Shown here: piece after piece, positions 1 through 6,858 of the stretch
Layout of the letters: every line of letters begins with the position of its first letter
Position numbering within the stretch: position 1 is the first letter of the stretch
Assembly (NCBI GenBank): GCA_041487355.1
Contig: JBGPND010000074.1
Coordinates: 1 to 21,932 of the forward strand
Source of the DNA: JAMXLO01 sp041487355
Lineage (GTDB): Bacteria > Pseudomonadota > Alphaproteobacteria > Acetobacterales > Acetobacteraceae
Direction: 5' to 3'
Length of the DNA: 21,932 nucleotides
Notes under the pieces: generated by a model
Told to the model about the DNA's origin: nothing
Seen by the model: only the letters and a program-made list of their open reading frames with translations
The model's database searches: none
Translations under genes and position numbers: made by a program

Positions 1-87
1 CGCGACGTGCCGCGCCAGTCCGCCGGCACCGGCCACGAATACCTGTGCCACCTGCCGTCCGACTGGACGCGGGCCGAGGCGGCATGA
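1..87 (+). CDS. ABC transporter ATP-binding protein, C-terminal end only (DppD/OppD-like)
   Basis: Frame 1 is open from the window edge and reads 28 residues ending in HLPSDWTRAEAA before TGA at 85-87. A Cys in the context CHLPS resembles the C-terminal oligopeptide-transporter tail found in DppD/OppD-type ATPases. The stop overlaps the start of the next ATPase gene as ATGA (84-87), which is typical of translationally coupled DppD-DppF pairs. Only the tail is present, so the family call rests mostly on the neighbour. Confidence 0.55.
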   Translation, partial: RDVPRQSAGTGHEYLCHLPSDWTRAEAA

Positions 88-1031
88 TGCACGCGGTCGA
101 AGTGCGCAACGTGCGGCGCGTCTTCCGCACGCGCGCCGGCATGCTGACGCCGGAGCGCGTGGTGCGCGCGGTGGACGGCGTATCGTTCGTCCTGCCGGCC
201 GGCGACGTGCTCGGCATCGTCGGCGAGTCCGGCTGCGGCAAATCCACCCTGGCACGCCTGATCCTCGGCCTGCTGCCGCCGAGCGAGGGCGATGTCCTGG
301 TGGATGGCCGCAGCCTCGCCAGCATGGACCGGCGCGAGCGCGCGCGGCTGATCCAGCCGGTGTTCCAGGATCCGTTCTCCTCGCTCAATCCACGTCAGCG
401 CATCCGCGACATCGTCGGCCTGCCGCTTGCGGCGCAAGGCAATGTCCCCGCGGTGCAGCGGCGCGACCGGGTGATGGCAATGCTCGCCCGCGTCGGCATC
501 TCGCCCGACATGGCGGACCGGCTGCCGGCGCAGTTGTCCGGCGGCCAGCGCCAGCGCGTGGCGATCGCACGAGCGCTGGTGCTGCGGCCGCGCATCGTGG
601 TGTGCGACGAACCGACCAGTGCGCTCGACGTTTCGGTGCAGGCGCAGATCCTGAACCTGCTCGCCGAACTCAGGCGCGATCTCGGCCTGACCTATCTGTT
701 CATCAGCCACAACCTCGCGGTGGTCGAGCATATCGCGACCGAGGTCGCAGTGATGTATCTCGGCCGCTTCGTCGAGCAGGCGCCGGTGGATGCGCTGTTC
801 CACGACCCGCGGCATCCCTACACGCGCGCATTGCTGGCCTCCGTGCTGACGCCGGAGCCGGGCAAGGGAATTCCGGATGTCGGGCTGGGCGAGAGCTATC
901 CTGATCCGGCCAACATCCCATCCGGCTGCCGTTTCCATCCGCGTTGCCCGCTGGTGATCGAGCGCTGCCGCAACGAGGCCCCCGATGGGATCATCCGCGA
1001 CGGCCGCCTGACCGAATGCCTGCGGGCATAA
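84..1031 (+). CDS. Peptide/nickel-type ABC transporter ATP-binding protein (DppF/OppF family)
   Basis: This is a cytoplasmic ATPase of about 315 residues that would power uptake of oligopeptides, dipeptides or a related solute together with membrane and binding-protein subunits outside the window. Visible motifs are Walker A GESGCGKST (about residues 47-55), the Q-loop in VFQDPFSSLNP, the signature LSGGQRQR, Walker B IVVCDEPTSALD and the H-loop in FISHNL. The C-terminal oligo_HPY region with FHPRCP and further cysteines marks the Dpp/Opp subfamily. An in-frame ATG exists at 45, but I chose 84 because it overlaps the preceding stop as ATGA; 87 is equally possible. The length is normal. The last 31 bases are repeated 399 bp downstream, so the present C-terminus may have been rebuilt by an insertion. 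The substrate cannot be told from the ATPase alone. Confidence 0.9.
   Translation: MMHAVEVRNVRRVFRTRAGMLTPERVVRAVDGVSFVLPAGDVLGIVGESGCGKSTLARLILGLLPPSEGDVLVDGRSLASMDRRERARLIQPVFQDPFSSLNPRQRIRDIVGLPLAAQGNVPAVQRRDRVMAMLARVGISPDMADRLPAQLSGGQRQRVAIARALVLRPRIVVCDEPTSALDVSVQAQILNLLAELRRDLGLTYLFISHNLAVVEHIATEVAVMYLGRFVEQAPVDALFHDPRHPYTRALLASVLTPEPGKGIPDVGLGESYPDPANIPSGCRFHPRCPLVIERCRNEAPDGIIRDGRLTECLRA
999..1029 (+). repeat. 31-bp direct repeat, copy 1
   Basis: The last codons of the ABC ATPase gene (999-1029) recur at 1398-1428 with a single mismatch (G1024 versus T1423). The two copies are offset by 399 bp and bracket the palindromic insert. Confidence 0.9.
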
Positions 1032-1062
1032 GGCTGCCGTTAACCAGCGGTGCTCTACGGTG

Positions 1063-1388
1063 CTGAGGTCGCAGAGAAATTTTCACCGCAGAGGCGCAGA
1101 GGTCGCGGAGTAGGCGAGCGATACCGCCGAGTGCAGGTCTTGACTTGTAATCGTCGTTCCTGCGCAAGATCGTGTGAAGCAATCGACGAGCGCCACGTCC
1201 GACTGTCATTGCGAGCGGAGCGAAGCAATCTCGTGGAGAACGCCCCCGAGATTGCTTCGCTCCGCTCGCAATGACTGGGGGGTAGTTCGGCTCGACGATG
1301 AGTCATCGCCCCCGCTCGGGCGGTATGACCGATCTCGCCTCATCTGCACCCTCTGCGCCTCTGCGGTGAATTTGCTCCGCGATCTCAG
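1063..1388. repeat. Nested inverted-repeat element after the ABC operon
   Basis: The outer arms at 1063-1101 and 1351-1388 are near-perfect reverse complements carrying the CCGCAGAGGCGCAGAG motif. Inside them is a second dyad with perfect 29-bp arms (1205-1233 and 1247-1275) and a 13-base loop, of the widespread CATTGCGAGCGGAGCGAAGC type. No plausible gene lies inside, so it resembles a non-autonomous composite REP or MITE-like element. The whole lies between two copies of a 31-bp direct repeat. Confidence 0.8.
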
Positions 1389-1397
1389 ACCGGAGTT

Positions 1398-1428
1398 GAC
1401 GGCCGCCTGACCGAATGCCTGCTGGCAT
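1398..1428 (+). repeat. 31-bp direct repeat, copy 2
   Basis: This is the second copy of the ABC gene's 3' end. Here it is followed by TGA (1428-1430), so the original gene may have ended at this copy before the insertion. Confidence 0.85.
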
Positions 1429-1642
1429 GATACAAGCATTCCACCAGCACTCGATCACGGCGCTGTGGCTTGCGTGGTTGATCTATTGGTGCGTTGCCGC
1501 AATCGGCGCCAAGGCGACCCGCCGTCAGGAGAGCGTGGCCTCGCGGCTGTCGCATCTTCTCCCGTTGTTCCTGGGCGTTGGCCTGCTGATCTCGTCGCAT
1601 ATTGCTGATTGTTATGCTGGCCGCTCGCACGGAGCAGGCTGA
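1427..1642 (+). pseudogene. Truncated ICMT/DUF1295-like membrane methyltransferase fragment
   Basis: From ATG 1427 the frame reads about 71 residues and then stops. The segment LWLAWLIYWCVAAIGAKATR, followed by a RxESxxSRLSHLLPL pattern and a hydrophobic helix, matches how isoprenylcysteine carboxyl methyltransferase family proteins of alphaproteobacteria begin. The catalytic C-terminal half with the SAM-binding region is missing. After about residue 60 the sequence no longer resembles the family, and I found no continuation in the other frames. It is best read as a 5' gene fragment. The identification is by pattern only. Confidence 0.5.
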
Positions 1643-2012
1643 GATGGCTGACAGTTCAATAGTGGCACTGGTTGAGCGCAGCCACGCGCGCCGCGCATAA
1701 GGGACAGAGCGGGGCATGCCGGGTCTCGGTGGCGATCGCCACGCGCCGCTGGCCGGAGACGGCAACCTGCGTTGCGGCACGTCTGGCGCCTGGCGGTAGA
1801 CCTAGCCGCGTTTGACGGTGATCGAAGCGCCCTCGCCTGGCGTCGAAGGCCGCGGACCCTGAACCGCCAGGCAAGATTCACCGCAGAGGCGCGGAGGCGC
1901 AGAGACCGAAATGCGCGCTTCGCGTCGAAGCTTGCACTCGGGCAGTGACCCGAGTGCGCGCCCATTCCGGCTCTGTGATTGCTGTGTCTCTGTGGTGAAT
2001 CTTCTTCTCCGT
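1643..2012. other. Gene-free stretch with an inverted pair of CCGCAGAG repeats
   Basis: No convincing gene is visible. The segments 1875-1888 (GATTCACCGCAGAG) and 1988-2001 are reverse complements with one mismatch, and belong to the same repeat family as 1083-1101 and 1351-1370. The rest (about 1650-1870) is high-GC sequence that I do not recognise. No clear terminator follows the ctrA stop. Confidence 0.6.
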
Positions 2013-2738
2013 TCAGGCCGCGGTGAGTTGCGTCGCCGCCTCCTGCGGGATGCTGCTCTGGCCGGAAGATGGTTCGCGGATCATGTAGCCGCGGCCCCAC
2101 ACGGTGCCGATCAGGTTGTCGGCGCCGGCAGTCGCCAGCTTCTTGCGCAGCTTGCAGATGAACACGTCGATGATCTTCATCTCCGGTTCATCCATGCCGC
2201 CGTAGAGGTGATTGAGGAACGCCTCCTTGGTCAGCACCATCCCCTTGCGCAGCACCAGCAGCTCGAGGATCGCATACTCCTTGCCGGTCAGATGCACCTG
2301 CTGCCCCTCGACCAGCACCTCGTGACTGTCCAGATTGAGCTGCAGCGGGCCGACGCGCAGCGAAGGCTGGCTGAACCCCTTGCTGCGCCGGACGATGGCC
2401 TGCATCCGGGCGAGCAGCTCGGCCTTGTCGAACGGCTTGGTGATGAAGTCATCCGCACCCAGGCCGAGACCCTTCACCTTCGCCTGCGGCCGCGACAGGC
2501 CGGACAGGATCAGCACCGGCGTGTCGTTGCGGGACACGCGCATCCGCCGGACCACCTCGAAGCCCTCGATGTCGGGCAGCAGCAGGTCGAGCACCACGAT
2601 GTCGTAGTCATAGTGGCGGGCCAGTTCGAGGCCTTCCTCGCCGGTGTCGGCATGATCGACCACCGCACCGTTGGCCTTCAGCATCAGGGTGACGCCGCGG
2701 GCCGCGATGAGATCATCTTCGATGAGCAGGACGCGCAT
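2013..2738 (-). CDS. ctrA: Cell cycle response regulator CtrA
   Basis: This 241-residue OmpR-type response regulator is the alphaproteobacterial master regulator of cell cycle and motility genes. The receiver domain (about 1-120) has acidic residues E7-D8-D9, phospho-acceptor D51 in VVLDLLLPD, S79 and K101 in FITKPF. The DNA-binding domain carries the CtrA-diagnostic stretches VHLTGKEYAILELL, LTKEAFLNHLYGGMDEPE and IIDVFICKLRKKLA, ending in VWGRGYMIREP. The C-terminal tail ends LTAA; in Caulobacter the terminal Ala-Ala is needed for ClpXP degradation. An AAGGA ribosome site precedes the ATG. The gene is divergent from fliI-fliJ, a common arrangement in this class. It is full length with no broken residues. 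Regulation by CckA/ChpT phosphorelay is expected from the family, not seen here. Confidence 0.95.
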   Translation of the reverse strand: MRVLLIEDDLIAARGVTLMLKANGAVVDHADTGEEGLELARHYDYDIVVLDLLLPDIEGFEVVRRMRVSRNDTPVLILSGLSRPQAKVKGLGLGADDFITKPFDKAELLARMQAIVRRSKGFSQPSLRVGPLQLNLDSHEVLVEGQQVHLTGKEYAILELLVLRKGMVLTKEAFLNHLYGGMDEPEMKIIDVFICKLRKKLATAGADNLIGTVWGRGYMIREPSSGQSSIPQEAATQLTAA

Positions 2739-2906
2739 TGCTTGCTTCCTTCGGTATCGAGCGCATCATGTCTACCACTATAGCGTGTGCTATACCATCG
2801 TTTTTTCACGATTTGCGTGTATCTTCTGACGCAACGACGTTGCAAGTTTCGGTTCTGAGAGACTATTGGCGACCGTATTCCAAGATTACAAAGGTGGTTT
2901 GTCTCA
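2739..2906. promoter_or_regulatory. Divergent ctrA/fliI control region with three tandem dyads
   Basis: This AT-richer 168-bp interval holds three small inverted repeats: TATAGC-N4-GCTATA (2779-2794), ATCGT-N6-ACGAT (2797-2812) and GCAACG-A-CGTTGC (2831-2843). The first overlaps a TATAGT hexamer on the minus strand that could be a ctrA -10 box. No TTAA-N7-TTAA CtrA box and no GAnTC methylation site is present. The promoter and operator roles are inference. Confidence 0.45.
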
Positions 2907-4307
2907 ATGAGATATACGTCTCTCCTGGAGCGCAGCATCGCCTGCCGGGCTGGGTTGCAAGCTCTTGCTCCCATGCGCCTGGAAGGGCGCGTGACCGGTC
3001 TTTCCGGCCTGATGGTCGATATCGATGGGCTGGGCGGGCATGTTTCCGTCGGCGATCGTCTGGTCCTGGCGGCTCGCGACGGGCACGACATACCCGCAGA
3101 GATCGTCGGCTTCCGCAACGGCCTGGCACAGGCCATGCCGCTTGCCGCGCTGGATGGGCTCGGGCCTGGCAGTGCCGCGCTGTGCCGCGGCGAGCCGAAC
3201 GGGCTGCCCGCCGCCAGAGCTGGATTTGCCTTCGGCGGCGGAGGGACGCTGGCGGTGGCGGATGGCTGGCTGGGGCGCGTGCTGGATCCCCTCGGCCGGC
3301 CGTTGGACGGCCACGGCCCCTTGCCCGCCGGCCCGCTGCCGCGTCGCGTGCGGGCCGCGCCACCCGACGCGACGCAGCGCGCGCGGCTCGGTCCGCGCCT
3401 CGATCTCGGCGTGCGGGCACTCAACTGCTTCACCACCTGCCGGTGCGGCCAGCGGCTCGGGCTGTTCTCGGGCTCCGGCATCGGCAAGTCGAGCCTGCTC
3501 GCGATGCTGGCACGGCACACCGCGTGCGACGTCGCGGTGCTCGCCCTGGTCGGCGAACGCGGGCGGGAGGTGCGCGAATTCCTGGAGGACGATCTGGGTG
3601 AGGCCGGGCTGGCACGCTCGGTCGTGGTTGTCGCCACCTCGGACTCGCCGCCCCTGATGCGCCGCCAGGCGGCGTTCTCGGCCATGACGGTGGCCGAACA
3701 TTTCCGCGACCAGGGGAAGTCCGTGCTGCTGCTGATGGACAGCGTCACGCGGTTCTGCCTGGCGCTGCGCGAGATCGGCCTGTCCACCGGCGAACCGCCG
3801 GCCACCCGTGGCTATCCGCCGAGCGTGTTCGCCGAACTGCCGCGCCTGCTGGAGCGCGCCGGGCCGGGGCTGGAGCGGCCGGACGGCGCCGCCGGCCACA
3901 TCACCGCGCTGTTCAGCGTCCTGGTGGAGGGCGATGACCACAACGAGCCGGTGGCCGACGCGGTGCGCGGGATCCTGGATGGTCATGTCGTGCTGGATCG
4001 CCGAATCGCCGAGGGCGGGCGCTACCCCGCGGTCGACGTCCTGCGTTCGCTGTCGCGCGCCGTGCCGGGATGCAACGAACCGGAGGAGAATGCTCTGGCG
4101 CGCCGCGCCCGCACCATTCTGGCGCTGCATGCCGACATGGTGGACATGGTGCGCCTCGGCGCCTATCGTTCCGGCAGCGATCCAGCGGTGGATGAGGCCG
4201 TGGCGCTGGCGCCTCGCATCGAGGCGATGCTGCGCCAGGAGCGGGCCGAACAGACCAGTATCGCGGACAGCTTCGCGCGGTTGCGTGCGGCGCTGGAGCC
4301 CGCATGA
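2907..4307 (+). CDS. fliI: Flagellum-specific ATPase FliI
   Basis: This 466-residue, F1-beta-like ATPase energises the type III export apparatus at the flagellar base. The N-terminal beta-barrel (about 20-100) is followed by the catalytic core with a variant Walker A SGSGIGKSS (K194), GERGRE with catalytic E217, and Walker B SVLLLMDSVTR (D278). Other FliI signatures are the LREIGLSTGEPPATRGYPP segment, PRLLERAG and VLVEGDDHNEPVAD. The ATG at 2907 is preceded by AAAGGTGG at a good distance. The gene overlaps fliJ by 4 bases (ATGA). A type III secretion ATPase (SctN) is the main alternative, but the ctrA and fliJ neighbours favour flagella. Length is normal. Confidence 0.93.
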   Translation: MRYTSLLERSIACRAGLQALAPMRLEGRVTGLSGLMVDIDGLGGHVSVGDRLVLAARDGHDIPAEIVGFRNGLAQAMPLAALDGLGPGSAALCRGEPNGLPAARAGFAFGGGGTLAVADGWLGRVLDPLGRPLDGHGPLPAGPLPRRVRAAPPDATQRARLGPRLDLGVRALNCFTTCRCGQRLGLFSGSGIGKSSLLAMLARHTACDVAVLALVGERGREVREFLEDDLGEAGLARSVVVVATSDSPPLMRRQAAFSAMTVAEHFRDQGKSVLLLMDSVTRFCLALREIGLSTGEPPATRGYPPSVFAELPRLLERAGPGLERPDGAAGHITALFSVLVEGDDHNEPVADAVRGILDGHVVLDRRIAEGGRYPAVDVLRSLSRAVPGCNEPEENALARRARTILALHADMVDMVRLGAYRSGSDPAVDEAVALAPRIEAMLRQERAEQTSIADSFARLRAALEPA

Positions 4308-4726
4308 CGCGCGATCCGCTGGAATCGCTGCTGCGGCTGCGCCGCCTCACGGTAGACCAGGCAAGGCGCGGCCTCGCCGATTGCCTGCGGGTCGAGAGCC
4401 TGGCGGCGCAGTCGGTGGCCGCGATCGCGGCCGCCATCGAGCGGGAGACCGAGGTGGCCACCAACCTGGCTTCAGGCGATGCGGAGGTGGAGGCATTCGC
4501 CGCCTGGCTCCGGCGCATCCGCCCGAAGCAGCGTGCGGCGCAGGCGGCGGAGGCGCAGGCCGAGGCAGCGACGGCGCAGGCGCGTGCCGTCCTGGCCGCC
4601 GCCCGTGCCGCCGTGCGGGCGGTGGAGGAGATGCTGGAGAAACACGCCGTGGCCAGGCTGGCGGAGGCAGAGCGCCAAGCCCAGCGCGAGATCGACGAGG
4701 CGGCGCAGCGAAGCGGGGAGTGCTGA
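4304..4726 (+). CDS. fliJ: FliJ-like flagellar export coiled-coil protein
   Basis: This 140-residue protein is almost wholly alpha-helical, rich in Ala, Glu, Arg and Gln, with heptad-like spacing from about residue 5 to 135, as expected for the FliJ/YscO stalk that sits in the FliI hexamer. It starts with MTRDPLESLLRLRRLTVDQA, matching the usual FliJ opening. Its ATG overlaps the fliI stop by 4 bases, so the two should be translated together. Sequence conservation in FliJ is low, and the call rests on size, coiled-coil character and position. Confidence 0.8.
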   Translation: MTRDPLESLLRLRRLTVDQARRGLADCLRVESLAAQSVAAIAAAIERETEVATNLASGDAEVEAFAAWLRRIRPKQRAAQAAEAQAEAATAQARAVLAAARAAVRAVEEMLEKHAVARLAEAERQAQREIDEAAQRSGEC

Positions 4727-4918
4727 GGCGTCATACTATCTCTCGAAGAACGGTGACCCACCGGACCCACCCCTTTCGTCATGGCCGGGCTTGACCCGGC
4801 CATCCCTCGCAGCACCGGTGCTGGTACAGATGCCCGGGTGATCCCCGGATCAAGTCCTGGGACGGGCAAGACGGAGAAGGAATGGCGACGAATAAGTCAC
4901 CATCAACGTGATTTGGTA
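4727..4918. other. Intergenic spacer with REP palindrome
   Basis: TGGCCGGG-CTTGA-CCCGGCCA (4782-4802) is a palindrome of the GGGCTTGACCCG family, followed by a second imperfect unit (about 4830-4865, CCCGGG...ATCAAGTCCTGGG). It lies just after fliJ and could act as an mRNA 3' end structure. No gene is seen here. Confidence 0.65.
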
Positions 4919-5104
4919 TCAGTCCTCGGCCAGCAGCTTATCGAGGGTGACCGGGCAGGCCGCGGGCGGCGGCAAGGGTGGCTGCCCGTCGATTGTCGCG
5001 GGAAACCGCTGCAGCGCGCGACGATAGAGGCGCGCCAGGTCGATCCGCTGACGCATGGACGGCGCAAAGGCGTCCGGCACGAGGCAGCATACCAGGGATC
5101 GCAA
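4919..5104 (-). pseudogene. DUF29-like C-terminal remnant
   Basis: The frame ends with IDLARLYRRAL, an FPATIDGQPPLP stretch, a CPVTLDKLLAED tail and a stop. The LYRRAL and CPxTLDxLL patterns resemble the C-terminal part of DUF29 proteins, an uncharacterised family often found in many copies in alphaproteobacteria. The frame stays open upstream to about 5190 without a convincing start or the usual N-terminal domain. I treat it as the surviving end of a lost gene. It could be a genuine small ORF of about 61 residues. Confidence 0.4.
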
Positions 5105-5345
5105 TGCCGATCGTTTGTGAAAGTCGTGGTGGACTACATGGCGAAGGTCCGGTCCCCGACGATAGCAGTGCGGCGCCCTGTCAGCGCCCTCTGGTGCCGT
5201 CCGACGCCGGACACGCGGCGCACGGCGGTTGCGTCAGGCGGCGACGAAAGCGGCACCAACCGGGCATTTTTGTTGCAGACACACAGGAACCGCCCGTATC
5301 ACCCCAACATTCGGCAATACCATACGTGCCGACAGGGAGAAGACC

Positions 5346-6812
5346 ATGGATGGCTTCGACGCGCCGCATGACGCGATGCCGTGGCGCGGCCTTGATCCCG
5401 TCGACTGGTCCGCGCTGCGTGCATTGGGCCACCGAATGCTGGACGACATGATGGACCATCTCGCCGGCATTGCAGAGCAGCCGGTCTGGACGCGGCTGCC
5501 GGACGCGTTGCGCAATGAGCTGGCGGATGGCCCTCTGCCGCGGCAGGGTGAGGGGGCAGAAGCCGCCTACGACGACTTCCGGCGGCTGGTTCTGCCGTAT
5601 GCTACCGGAAATCTGCATCCGCGCTTCATGGGATGGGTGCACGGCGGTGGCAACCCGGTCGGGATGCTGGCGGAACTGCTGGCCGGCGCGTTGAATGCCA
5701 ACCTCGGTGGGCGCGACCATGCACCGATTGAGGTCGAGCGTCAGGTCATCCGCTGGGCAGCCGATATGGTCGGGCTGCCGGAGACAAGCTCCGGCCTGTT
5801 GGTTACCGGCACTTCGATCGCCAACATGATCGCGCTGCTGGTGGCGCGCACGTTTACGCTTGGCCCCAGCGTGCGGCACGAAGGGCTGCAGCAAAGTCGC
5901 CTCGTGGCATACACGTCGCAGGCCATACATGACTGCATCCCTGCCGCCATGGACATGACCGGGATTGGCACCGACGCGCTGCGCCGCATCCGCTGCGACA
6001 GCGCGCACCGCATCGATCTGGCGGCCTTGCGTGGTGCGATTGCCAACGACCGCGCAGCCGGCCTGCAACCGTTCTTCATTGCCGGAACGGCCGGCACGGT
6101 AGACGTCGGCGCCATCGATGACCTGGATGCGCTGGCCGAGCTATGTGCCGCCGAAGGTATTTGGTTCCACGTTGACGCGGCCTTCGCGGCATTGGTCTGC
6201 CTGTCGCCGAAGCTGCGACCCTTGCTGCGGGGCATCGAGCGCGCGGATTCTGTCGCGTTTGATTTTCATAAGTGGGGTCAGGTGCCTTACGATGCAGGCT
6301 GTATCCTGGTGCGCGAGCAATCGCATCAGCTTGCTACCTTTGCGAGCCCCGCGGCCTATCTGAGGCGCGAATCGCGTGGCCTGGCTGGCGGCCACCCGTG
6401 GCCATGCGACCTGGGCCCTGATCTGTCGCGCGGCTTTCGTGCCTTGAAGGTCTGGATGACGCTCAAGGCCTATGGGGCCGACCGGCTGGGCGCAGTGGCT
6501 GAGACATGTTGTGCAAACGCGAGCTACCTGGCGGAACGCGTTGCACGCGAGGCAACACTCGAATTGTTGGCTCCGGTCACACTCAACACCGTCTGCTTCC
6601 GCATTTGCGATGGCACAGATGATCTCGATCGTCTGAATGCGGACATCGTAATTGATCTACACGAGTCCGGCTTGGTCGCGCCATCCACCACGTTTGTCGA
6701 CGGTCGGCTGGCGATCCGCGCCGCGATCACCAACCATCGCACGCAGCGCGAGGACATGGACGCTCTGGTGGACATGGTACTTGCAACCGTCGCGAAGAGG
6801 AAGAACAGGTGA
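5346..6812 (+). CDS. Group II pyridoxal-phosphate-dependent decarboxylase
   Basis: This 488-residue cytoplasmic enzyme of the aromatic-L-amino-acid/glutamate decarboxylase fold removes the carboxyl group of an amino acid to give an amine. The PLP lysine is K309 in DFHKWGQVPYDAG. The cofactor-stacking His is H195 in SQAIHDCI, the ring-nitrogen Asp is D277 in WFHVDAAF, and the substrate-entry motif HPRFMGWVHGGGNP lies at 91-104. AGGGAGAAG directly precedes the ATG at 5346; an upstream in-frame start at 5229 has no such signal. The closest general class is tyrosine/DOPA/tryptophan-like decarboxylases, but the substrate is not clear. It stands alone, convergent with the ATP-grasp gene, in a region of remnants and repeats, which suggests an acquired gene. 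Confidence 0.88.
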   Translation: MDGFDAPHDAMPWRGLDPVDWSALRALGHRMLDDMMDHLAGIAEQPVWTRLPDALRNELADGPLPRQGEGAEAAYDDFRRLVLPYATGNLHPRFMGWVHGGGNPVGMLAELLAGALNANLGGRDHAPIEVERQVIRWAADMVGLPETSSGLLVTGTSIANMIALLVARTFTLGPSVRHEGLQQSRLVAYTSQAIHDCIPAAMDMTGIGTDALRRIRCDSAHRIDLAALRGAIANDRAAGLQPFFIAGTAGTVDVGAIDDLDALAELCAAEGIWFHVDAAFAALVCLSPKLRPLLRGIERADSVAFDFHKWGQVPYDAGCILVREQSHQLATFASPAAYLRRESRGLAGGHPWPCDLGPDLSRGFRALKVWMTLKAYGADRLGAVAETCCANASYLAERVAREATLELLAPVTLNTVCFRICDGTDDLDRLNADIVIDLHESGLVAPSTTFVDGRLAIRAAITNHRTQREDMDALVDMVLATVAKRKNR

Positions 6813-6858
6813 CAATGGGCTGCCCGAGTTTGGCATCGGCACCGGGTGTCGCATCGTT

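Noticed and set aside
1063..1388. CRISPR-like array in the repeat-rich region
   Set aside because: The repeats are inverted pairs, not regularly spaced direct repeats, and no cas gene is near.
1911..2783. 290-residue plus-strand frame opposite ctrA
   Set aside because: Antisense of ctrA with His/Gln-rich composition; ctrA is certain.
2739..2906. Sigma-54 flagellar promoter before fliI
   Set aside because: No TGGCAC-N5-TTGC pattern could be found; TTGGCGACC alone is insufficient.
2904..4130. 408-residue open frame on the minus strand opposite fliI
   Set aside because: It is a shadow of the high-GC fliI gene: no family likeness, and fliI has full motif support and a ribosome site.
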